From: Ruminiclostridium sp.
Lineage (GTDB): Bacteria; Bacillota; Clostridia; DSM-8532
Assembly (NCBI GenBank): GCA_003535195.1
Contig: DOHN01000124.1
Location: 1,581 to 7,901 of the forward strand
Length of the DNA: 6,321 nt
Reading direction: 5' to 3'
The notes under the pieces are model-generated. The model made no database searches. It saw nothing but the letters and a program-made list of their open reading frames with translations, and was not told where the DNA came from. This document shows positions 1 to 4,816 of the stretch, piece by piece; position 1 is the stretch's first letter; the number at the start of each line of letters is the position of its first letter. A program made the position numbers and the translations under genes.

Positions 1-471
1 TTGAAGGAGGCGGACAGCCAGGGGCTTGGCGATGTTACCATCTGCCCGGAGGTTCTGGGCAAAACCAACCAGCTGGGAACGCTGGAGGAAGTCATTGCAT
101 TATGCAGCCTGGATGAAAGGTTAATACCCTGTATCGATTTTGGTCATATGCATGCCCTTACCCGGGGCGGCATGAATTCCAGGGAAGATTTTTTGAATGT
201 TTTTGCACTGGTAAAGAAACATCTTGGTGTGAACAGGATGAAAAATATACAGATCCACTTCAGCAGAATTGAGTTTGGAAAAAGCGGCGAGAAAAAGCAT
301 TGGACCTATGCGGACGAAAGGTTTGGCCCTGATTTCAATCCCCTGGCTCAGGCTCTTTTAGCCCTCGGGATTGAACCGGTTATCATCTGCGAATCCAGAG
401 GTACCATGGCGGAGGATGCCGCAGCATTAAAGAAAATTTATGAAAATGAGAAGAACAGCATGGCAGAATAG
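1..471 (+). CDS. Endonuclease IV-like TIM-barrel protein, C-terminal part (5' end outside window)
   Basis: The frame is open at base 1, so the TTG there is probably an internal Leu codon rather than a start. About 156 residues remain of a protein that in this family is usually about 270-280 residues. The remaining part shows the metal-ligand pattern of the AP endonuclease 2 / sugar-isomerase TIM barrel: Glu17 in CPEVLGK, Asp46 and His49 in IDFGHMHA, His86 in IQIHFSRIEF, His100 in KKHWTYAD and Glu131 in IICESRGTMAED. Proteins of this type bind two or three metal ions, usually zinc, in the barrel mouth. True endonuclease IV cleaves DNA at abasic sites. The motifs here (HFSRIE, CESRGTMAED) differ from classical Nfo (HLNDSK, ETP) and match a clostridial subgroup often labelled deoxyribonuclease IV or simply TIM-barrel protein. 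DNA repair activity is therefore plausible but unproven. The stop codon lies 2 bp from the stop of the convergent prenyltransferase gene. Confidence 0.85.
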   Translation: MKEADSQGLGDVTICPEVLGKTNQLGTLEEVIALCSLDERLIPCIDFGHMHALTRGGMNSREDFLNVFALVKKHLGVNRMKNIQIHFSRIEFGKSGEKKHWTYADERFGPDFNPLAQALLALGIEPVIICESRGTMAEDAAALKKIYENEKNSMAE

Positions 472-473
472 CC

Positions 474-1424
474 TCATAATTTAAAAAGGATTCCCGCAGC
501 CATGGACAGAATGAGCGGATACATGATTAGAATGAGGTTTTTAATAGTCAGTCCGAAGGTGTCCTTTTTGGTCTGGATCCTGTAAAAGGCCTTTATGTTT
601 TTGTAAACCGGCACTGCTCCGGCCAGGACCAAAAGGGAGATCCAGGGCAGGTATCCTGCCGCAACGCATAAGATAATGTCCAGATACGCAAAAAGATAGA
701 GCGCGCCATATAATCTGAGCGCTTTTTTTGTACCAATATGAATGGGCAGCGTATAGCGCCTGTTGGCAAAGTCGTCCTCGACATCGCAGATATTATTGGC
801 CAGCATGATATTTGCAATGCAGAAAACATTGGGCAGCGCTGCCAGGACAATGGGGAGAATGACCTTCCATTGAAGATTGAAGGCAATGGTTGATTCATTG
901 ACTGAAAGGCTGATGGGCGCCAGATCGAAAATGGACATATAGACCACTAAAAACGGTATGACCAGGCCCATAAAAACGCCGGAAAAAACTTCTCCGAAGC
1001 TTGTCCTGGAGATGGGAACAGGGCCGGCCGAATAAAGTATGCCCATGGAGAAGGATAGGACGCCTAGCAGCAATACCAGGCAGTCTGATTTTAAAAAGGT
1101 CAGGATGCCGAAACCGACAGCAGATGCAAACAGTATGGCAATCGTCGCGACGACGGTGCCTTCTTTCAGGTTAAATTGGCCCATGGCATTATGAACTTCG
1201 TAATTATATCCTTCTTTCCTTACCGCCTTTTTAAAGTCGTTATAATTGTTCAGGGCTGTTGTAAACATATCAAAGCTCAATAAAGAGATAAAGAAAAAAA
1301 GTGTGTGAAGAGGTTTTAGGGTATGGAAATAGTACAGAGTAAACAGAACGCCAAAAATAGTTGGTGTGACACTGGCAATTTTTGTCTGAATCTCCACCAG
1401 TTTTAGAAAGCTTTTCAGATGCAT
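474..1424 (-). CDS. UbiA-family membrane prenyltransferase (MenA-like)
   Basis: This 316-residue protein is very hydrophobic, with about eight or nine membrane segments, for example near residues 14-34, 41-58, 91-110, 115-133, 145-165, 187-208, 240-258 and 292-314. UbiA enzymes use Mg2+ to move a polyprenyl chain from its diphosphate to an aromatic acceptor in the membrane. Two Asp-rich loops mark the active site. The first is NNYND at 59-63, aligned with the NDxxD of MenA, with Asn60 where the first Asp is usual and Asp63 kept. The second is NNICDVEDDFANRRYTLP at 210-227, with Asp214 and Asp218. The second loop resembles 1,4-dihydroxy-2-naphthoate prenyltransferase (MenA), so menaquinone synthesis is the best guess, but no other men gene is nearby and the acceptor is unknown. 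The ATG start is supported by GGGGAAGGA 9 nt upstream. The gene is complete and diverges from aroQ. Confidence 0.88.
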   Translation of the reverse strand: MHLKSFLKLVEIQTKIASVTPTIFGVLFTLYYFHTLKPLHTLFFFISLLSFDMFTTALNNYNDFKKAVRKEGYNYEVHNAMGQFNLKEGTVVATIAILFASAVGFGILTFLKSDCLVLLLGVLSFSMGILYSAGPVPISRTSFGEVFSGVFMGLVIPFLVVYMSIFDLAPISLSVNESTIAFNLQWKVILPIVLAALPNVFCIANIMLANNICDVEDDFANRRYTLPIHIGTKKALRLYGALYLFAYLDIILCVAAGYLPWISLLVLAGAVPVYKNIKAFYRIQTKKDTFGLTIKNLILIMYPLILSMAAGILFKL

Positions 1425-1484
1425 ATTTCACAATCCTTCCCCTGCGTTTCATATAGATTATTATTCCATATCCGATGGTAAATA

Positions 1485-1514
1485 ATTATAGCGGTTTTCT
1501 TGATGGGTTCGTAA
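1485..1514 (-). promoter_or_regulatory. Possible promoter of the prenyltransferase gene
   Basis: On the minus strand a perfect TATAAT -10 box occurs at 1485-1490, about 60 bp upstream of the ATG. The best -35 candidate is TTACGA at 1509-1514, with an 18-bp spacer but only three of six consensus matches. It would overlap the aroQ promoter on the other strand, so the two polymerases could interfere. The call rests on the -10 box alone. Confidence 0.3.
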
Positions 1515-1528
1515 AAATTAGATACAAT
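1500..1528 (+). promoter_or_regulatory. Sigma-A-type promoter for the aroQ operon
   Basis: A -35 box TTGATG (1500-1505) is separated by exactly 17 bp from a -10 box TACAAT (1523-1528). Transcription would begin near 1535 and give an untranslated leader of about 180 nt before aroQ. Two TATAAT sequences lie just downstream (1538-1543 and 1545-1550), but neither has a recognisable -35 box at the right distance. This is the best-formed promoter in the window, though it is a sequence match only. Confidence 0.55.
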
Positions 1529-1565
1529 AATTAAGTATATAATATATAATAGCAATTGAAAAATG

Positions 1566-1672
1566 TAAATTGATGCGAAGTTTTAATTCGCAATTTAGTG
1601 GCAGAGTGATGTTTCAGTACGTCAGCGGAGCAGGATTGCTGGCTTTCCCGAGGGCACACTTTAATTCACTCT
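1566..1672 (+). promoter_or_regulatory. Structured 5' leader of the aroQ operon, class unknown
   Basis: Two helices are visible in the predicted leader. The first pairs TAAATT (1566-1571) with AATTTA (1592-1597) and GCGAA (1575-1579) with TTCGC (1587-1591), with a 3-nt bulge (1572-1574) and a 7-nt loop. The second is a closing helix AGAGTGA (1603-1609) with TCACTCT (1666-1672). It encloses GTCAGC (1621-1626) paired with GCTGGC (1638-1643, one G-U pair). Neither hairpin is followed by a T run, so they are not intrinsic terminators. I compared the sequence from memory with T-box, ZTP, THF, c-di-GMP, glycine, FMN and fluoride consensus elements and saw no match. It may be a regulatory RNA or a chance fold. 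The rest of the 1425-1715 intergenic region holds only the two promoters and ribosome binding sites. Confidence 0.35.
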
Positions 1673-1715
1673 ATAGGCGCCATGATTGATGATGAAAAGG
1701 AGGTAGCTGAAGGTT

Positions 1716-2174
1716 ATGATGAAGATTCGGGTATTAAACGGACCCAATCTCAATTTGCTGGGTACCAGGGAACCGGATGTTTATGGCTGCCAGACGCTGG
1801 AGGATATTGAAAAAAAGCTTGATATAGAAGCTCAGTCCTATGGCATAAAATTAGACTTTTTTCAGTCCAACCATGAGGGGGAAATCATTGACAGCATCCA
1901 TGAAGCCTTTATTTCGGGTTATGACGGACTGATTATAAATGCCGGCGCGTTGACCCATTACAGCCTGGCTATTCGCGATGCCATCAGCGGTGTGAAGCTG
2001 CCGTGCATCGAAGTGCATCTTTCCAATATTCATGCCCGGGAGGAATTTCGCTCAAAGTCTGTTATTGCCCCGGTCTGCATGGGGCAGATCAGCGGGTTTG
2101 GGGCTGAATCCTATTCCGCGGCCTTATTTGTGCTTCATAAGAGAATCGGGTCAAAATCCCCCCGCTTTACATAG
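1716..2174 (+). CDS. aroQ: 3-dehydroquinate dehydratase, type II
   Basis: The enzyme removes water from 3-dehydroquinate to give 3-dehydroshikimate, the third step of the shikimate pathway to chorismate. The 152-residue length is typical of the small type II enzyme, which forms a cytoplasmic dodecamer. All key segments are present: [13 protein letters not shown] (8-20) with Arg18 and the catalytic Tyr23, FQSNHEGE (49-56), [15 protein letters not shown] (75-89) with Asn75, His81 and Asp88, [14 protein letters not shown] (99-112) with Glu99, His101, Arg108 and Arg112, and GQISGFG near 123-129. The AAGGAGGT ribosome binding site at 1697-1704 lies 11 nt before the first of two adjacent ATG codons. 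The second ATG (1719) would be 14 nt away, so 1716 is preferred. It is the first gene of an operon with the peptidase (56-nt gap) and efp. It appears fully active. Confidence 0.96.
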   Translation: MMKIRVLNGPNLNLLGTREPDVYGCQTLEDIEKKLDIEAQSYGIKLDFFQSNHEGEIIDSIHEAFISGYDGLIINAGALTHYSLAIRDAISGVKLPCIEVHLSNIHAREEFRSKSVIAPVCMGQISGFGAESYSAALFVLHKRIGSKSPRFT

Positions 2175-2230
2175 TGATGTGGATTTTCGGGCGGACATTA
2201 TAAAATAACAGAAAGGATGTAATAGTTAGT

Positions 2231-3304
2231 ATGTCAAACAACAGATTGGAAAAATTAAGAACTCTGCTTAAGGAGAATGACTTAGATGGGGCAATCATCT
2301 CAGGAAGACCCAATACCATATACTTTGCGGGATTTACAGGCACCACCTCCAGCCTTTTGGTAGGACCGGACAATGCCTGGCTGATAGTGGACTTCCGCTA
2401 TACCATTCAGGCAAAGAAGCAGGCGTTTGAGGGAATAGAAGCGATCCAATATGAGGATACCCTCCATGGAACCCTTAATGAGCTCATTAAAGATAACCGG
2501 CTTGAGAAATTAGGATTTGAGGGGCTGCTGCCTTTTTCCGAATATGAGGCGTTCCGGGATAAACTGCCCAACGCAAAGTCCCTTGTAAATCTCGGCAATA
2601 AAGTGGATAAGCTGCGTATTATAAAGGATGCCGATGAAATTGAAAGACTTCAGCAGGCGGTCCTTCTGGGCGATAAAGTTTTTAGCGAACTGTTAAAATT
2701 TATTAAGCCCGGTATGAAGGAAACTGAAATTGCGGCCGAGATGGAATATATGATGAAAAAATTTGGTGCAAAAGGGCCTTCTTTCGAGTCCATCATAGCC
2801 TCCGGCAAAAGATCGGCTATGTGCCACGGCACTGCGACAGATGCGGTTATTGAAAAGGGCGACGCAGTGGTGCTTGATTTTGGCGTTATTTACCGCAATT
2901 ATTGTTCCGATATGACGAGAACAATATTTATAGGGGAACCAGGCGCCGAGCTGAAAAAAGTATACGGCATTGTCAAAAAGGCGCAACTGGAGGCTCTGGA
3001 CGCTTTGACTTCGGGTATGCGGGCTGTTGACGCGGATAAGGTTGCTCGGGATATCATTACAGAGGCAGGATATGGTAAAGCTTTCGGCCACGGTCTGGGG
3101 CATGGAGTAGGTATTGAAATACATGAAGAGCCCAGAGTATCGGTTAAAAGCGAGGATATCCTGGAGGACGGCATGGTATTCAGTGTTGAACCCGGAATTT
3201 ATGTAGAGGGTCTCGGCGGAGTAAGAATTGAGGATATGGTTGTGCTGGCAGACGGCAAGCCCCGGAACTTCACAACCAGCACCAAAGACCTTATAATACT
3301 CTAA
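2231..3304 (+). CDS. Xaa-Pro peptidase, M24B family (PepP/PepQ-like)
   Basis: This is a cytoplasmic metallopeptidase that cleaves bonds next to proline in peptides. At 357 residues it has the length of the short Firmicutes enzymes such as B. subtilis YqhT, not the 440-residue E. coli PepP. A creatinase-like N-terminal domain (about 1-130) contains RPNTIYFAGF and WLIVDFRY. The pita-bread catalytic domain (about 135-350) carries the five dimetal ligands: Asp216 in LDFG, Asp227 in SDMTRT, His291 in GHGLGHGVG, Glu320 in SVEPG and Glu334 in RIED. His199 (CHG) and His298 (EIHEE) fit the usual catalytic histidines. Whether it is an aminopeptidase P or a prolidase cannot be told from motifs. The ATG is preceded by AAAGGA at 2212-2217, a rather long 13-nt spacing. 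It sits between aroQ and efp, a common arrangement, and no terminator separates it from either. Confidence 0.93.
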   Translation: MSNNRLEKLRTLLKENDLDGAIISGRPNTIYFAGFTGTTSSLLVGPDNAWLIVDFRYTIQAKKQAFEGIEAIQYEDTLHGTLNELIKDNRLEKLGFEGLLPFSEYEAFRDKLPNAKSLVNLGNKVDKLRIIKDADEIERLQQAVLLGDKVFSELLKFIKPGMKETEIAAEMEYMMKKFGAKGPSFESIIASGKRSAMCHGTATDAVIEKGDAVVLDFGVIYRNYCSDMTRTIFIGEPGAELKKVYGIVKKAQLEALDALTSGMRAVDADKVARDIITEAGYGKAFGHGLGHGVGIEIHEEPRVSVKSEDILEDGMVFSVEPGIYVEGLGGVRIEDMVVLADGKPRNFTTSTKDLIIL

Positions 3305-3311
3305 TTTGCCC

Positions 3312-3340
3312 TTGCATAAGCATTGATTTTAGCTTAATAT
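3312..3340 (+). promoter_or_regulatory. Weak possible internal promoter before efp
   Basis: The 91-bp gap between the peptidase gene and efp contains TTGCAT (3312-3317) and TAATAT (3335-3340) with a 17-bp spacer, overlapping TATAAA at 3338-3343. The matches are three and four of six. EF-P is needed in large amounts, so an extra promoter would make sense, but the sequence support is poor. A 9-bp direct repeat ATTTTGAGA (3352-3360 and 3371-3379) lies downstream and has no evident role. Confidence 0.22.
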
Positions 3341-3395
3341 AAAATGGTAGTATTTTGAGAAAAAATGACGATTTTGAGAGAGAGGTTCAAAACAT

Positions 3396-3953
3396 ATGGT
3401 AGTTGCTGGTGATTTTAGAAATGGCGTCACATTTGAAATGGACGGTCAAGTATATCAAATAGTTGAATTTCAGCATGTAAAACCCGGAAAAGGCGCAGCT
3501 TTCGTAAGGACGAAGATTAAGAATGTAATTACGGGTTCAACAGTTGAGCGTACTTTCAACCCCTCCGACAAGTTTGAAAAAGCACAGATCGTCCGGAGGG
3601 ATATGGAATATTTATATAATGACGGAGATTTGGCTTATTTTATGGACACGGAGAACTATGAACAGATACCCCTTAATTTGTCCCAAATTGGAGATGCTTT
3701 GATCTTTGTTAAGGAAAATACTGTCTGTAAGATTCTGTCCTATAAGGATAATGTCTTTGGTGTTGAACCTCCCATGTTTGTAGAGCTTGAAGTCACAGAT
3801 ACTGAGCCCGGATTCAAGGGAGATACAGCTACAGGAGCCAATAAGCCCGCAACCGTCGAAACGGGTGCACAGGTTAAGGTACCGCTCTTTATCAGCCAAG
3901 GTGATAAAATCCGCGTTGACACCAGAACCGGTGAATATCTTGAAAGAGCTTGA
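3396..3953 (+). CDS. efp: Translation elongation factor P
   Basis: EF-P enters the ribosomal E site and speeds peptide bond formation when ribosomes stall at consecutive prolines. The 185 residues match the family length, with three barrel domains: a KOW-like N-terminal domain (about 1-62), a middle OB domain (about 65-126) and a C-terminal OB domain (about 128-185). The loop [10 protein letters not shown] places Lys32 at the tip. This is the residue that is modified in other bacteria (beta-lysyl in E. coli, 5-aminopentanol in B. subtilis). The modification used here cannot be inferred, since no modification gene (epmA, epmB or ymfI) is in the window. The C-terminal signature is visible as [20 protein letters not shown] followed by [12 protein letters not shown]. 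The ATG follows AGAGAGG (3379-3385) by 10 nt. It is the last gene of the aroQ operon, with an intrinsic terminator 25 bp after its stop. Confidence 0.97.
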   Translation: MVVAGDFRNGVTFEMDGQVYQIVEFQHVKPGKGAAFVRTKIKNVITGSTVERTFNPSDKFEKAQIVRRDMEYLYNDGDLAYFMDTENYEQIPLNLSQIGDALIFVKENTVCKILSYKDNVFGVEPPMFVELEVTDTEPGFKGDTATGANKPATVETGAQVKVPLFISQGDKIRVDTRTGEYLERA

Positions 3954-3978
3954 CCAATACTAAGTTTGCCAATGAACG

Positions 3979-4006
3979 AAGAGCATTTCACAATGCTCTT
4001 TTTTTT
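3979..4006 (+). terminator. Intrinsic terminator of the aroQ-peptidase-efp operon
   Basis: A perfect 9-bp stem, AAGAGCATT (3979-3987) with AATGCTCTT (3992-4000), has a TCAC tetraloop and runs directly into eight Ts (3999-4006). It lies shortly after the efp stop. Because the sequence upstream of the stem contains no matching A run, it works in the plus direction. It isolates the operon from spoVT. Confidence 0.93.
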
Positions 4007-4030
4007 ACCCTCCAGCAAGGTGGAAAAGCC

Positions 4031-4060
4031 GTTTAGGCAACGAACTTTACTGCATAATTA
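4031..4060 (+). promoter_or_regulatory. Possible forespore (sigma-G-like) promoter of spoVT
   Basis: In B. subtilis spoVT is transcribed by the forespore factor sigma-G, whose -10 element resembles CATAATTA. An identical octamer is at 4053-4060. At a 17-bp spacing upstream there is GTTTA (4031-4035), only a partial match to the sigma-G -35 element. The predicted leader would be about 60 nt. The position fits, between the efp terminator and the spoVT ribosome binding site, but AT-rich octamers of this kind also occur by chance. Confidence 0.25.
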
Positions 4061-4128
4061 ATGGAATTCATCCAATACTATGAATGTTACACAAATAGAC
4101 AACGGGTGTTTGAAAGGAGGCAAATTAT

Positions 4129-4683
4129 TTGAAGGCAACCGGTATTGTAAGAAGAATCGACGATCTCGGAAGGGTAGTGATTCCCAAGGAGATCAGGAGA
4201 ACTTTAAGGATCAGAGAGGGTGATCCGCTTGAAATCTATACCGATCGTGAAGGTGAAGTGATTTTAAAAAAATATTCCCCAATTGGCGAATTGGGGGATT
4301 TTGCCGAAGCTTATGCAGAATCCCTGCACAATACAAGCGGACACATTATAGCCGTAGCAGATAGAGATTCGATAATTGCTGTATCAGGCGGATCAAAAAA
4401 AGAGCTGCTGGAAAAAGCATTAAGCCCCGATATTGAAAAAGTCATTGAAAATAGGGATATGTTTGTGGCGCAATCGCAGGAAGCCCAGAGAATCCCCGTA
4501 ATATCTGATGAAAAGGGCGGAACTAAATATACCTGCCAGGTGATTTCCCCCATTATCTCAGAAGGGGATGCCATAGGCGCAGTGCTCATGCTTTCAACAG
4601 ATCCCAAAGCAAAAATGGGTGATGTGGAGACAAAGCTTGTGCAATCGGCCGCAGGTTTCCTGGGAAAGCATATGGAACAGTAA
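4129..4683 (+). CDS. spoVT: Stage V sporulation protein T, transcriptional regulator
   Basis: SpoVT is a forespore regulator that in B. subtilis activates and represses sigma-G genes needed for spore coat, cortex and germination properties. The first 50 residues form an AbrB-type swapped-hairpin DNA-binding domain (MKATGIVRRIDDLGRVVIPK, then EIRRTLRIREGDPLEIY) and look almost identical to the B. subtilis protein as I recall it. Residues about 56-180 form a GAF-like domain of unknown ligand and are much more divergent, but the AAGFL..ME end is kept. Length 184 compares with 178 in B. subtilis. The start is TTG: AAAGGAGG (4113-4120) lies 8 nt upstream, and the conserved MKATG sequence begins exactly there. 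It is transcribed alone, after the efp terminator, and is convergent with the FAD dehydrogenase gene. A terminator-like hairpin lies inside the gene at the domain junction (listed separately). Confidence 0.96.
   Translation: MKATGIVRRIDDLGRVVIPKEIRRTLRIREGDPLEIYTDREGEVILKKYSPIGELGDFAEAYAESLHNTSGHIIAVADRDSIIAVSGGSKKELLEKALSPDIEKVIENRDMFVAQSQEAQRIPVISDEKGGTKYTCQVISPIISEGDAIGAVLMLSTDPKAKMGDVETKLVQSAAGFLGKHMEQ
4274..4302 (+). other. Terminator-like hairpin inside spoVT
   Basis: CCCCAATT (4277-4284) and AATTGGGG (4289-4296) form a perfect 8-bp stem around a GGCG loop. The stem can extend to 11 bp (4274-4284 with 4289-4299, one T-G pair) and is followed by TTTT (4299-4302). It covers codons 49-58 (YSPIGELGDF), the linker between the AbrB and GAF domains. 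The T run is short, so strong termination is unlikely. The hairpin may be chance codon choice, a pause site or an mRNA stability element. Confidence 0.4.
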
Positions 4684-4701
4684 GCGAATTGTATCGACAT
4701 G

Positions 4702-4745
4702 AATGCTCTCCTTCTATTAGGCATATCTAATGGGAGGAGGGCATT
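4702..4745 (+). repeat. 19-bp hairpin downstream of spoVT
   Basis: Arms 4702-4720 and 4727-4745 pair along all 19 positions around a 6-nt loop (GCATAT). Three of the pairs are T-G (4707/4740, 4713/4734, 4715/4732). These are allowed in a plus-strand RNA but would be A-C mismatches in a minus-strand RNA, so the structure seems to belong to the spoVT transcript. No T run follows, so by itself it is not a normal intrinsic terminator. It starts 18 bp after the spoVT stop. It may protect the 3' end or bind a protein. Confidence 0.6.
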
Positions 4746-4770
4746 GCTGTAAAATGATAAGTTCCCCGAA

Positions 4771-4816
4771 CCCGCCGGCAAGCTTTGGCTCACGTTAACG
4801 GGCGGGGCTTTTATTT
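4771..4816 (+). terminator. Probable intrinsic terminator of spoVT
   Basis: CCCGCC (4771-4776) pairs with GGCGGG (4801-4806) across a 24-nt loop, and a T-rich stretch TTTTATTT (4809-4816) follows. An alternative pairing is CCCCG (4764-4768) with CGGGG (4803-4807). The minus strand has no comparable T run, so it acts on spoVT rather than on the opposing FAD gene. The loop is longer than usual, which lowers confidence. The T stretch overlaps the stop codon of the convergent gene. Confidence 0.6.

Noticed and set aside
1566..1597. First leader hairpin as an intrinsic terminator or attenuator
   Set aside because: The stem is A+T-rich at its base and is followed by AGTGG, not a T run.
2169..2180. 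Small hairpin ACAT-AGTG-ATGT at the aroQ stop
   Set aside because: A 4-bp A+T-rich stem with no T run is too weak to be a terminator, and downstream genes appear to be in the same operon.
2693..3124. 143-codon open frame on the minus strand inside the peptidase gene
   Set aside because: It lies wholly opposite a conserved M24B catalytic domain, shows no recognisable motif and has no ribosome binding site I could find. It is a shadow frame.
3982..4709. Shared AATGCTCT in the efp terminator and the hairpin after spoVT, suggesting a repeat family
   Set aside because: The match is only eight or nine bases, and the rest of the two hairpins differs. Chance is sufficient.
4311..4793. 160-codon open frame on the minus strand opposite spoVT
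   Set aside because: The plus strand encodes a clear SpoVT. The opposing frame has a biased Ser/Phe composition typical of antisense reading and no family resemblance.
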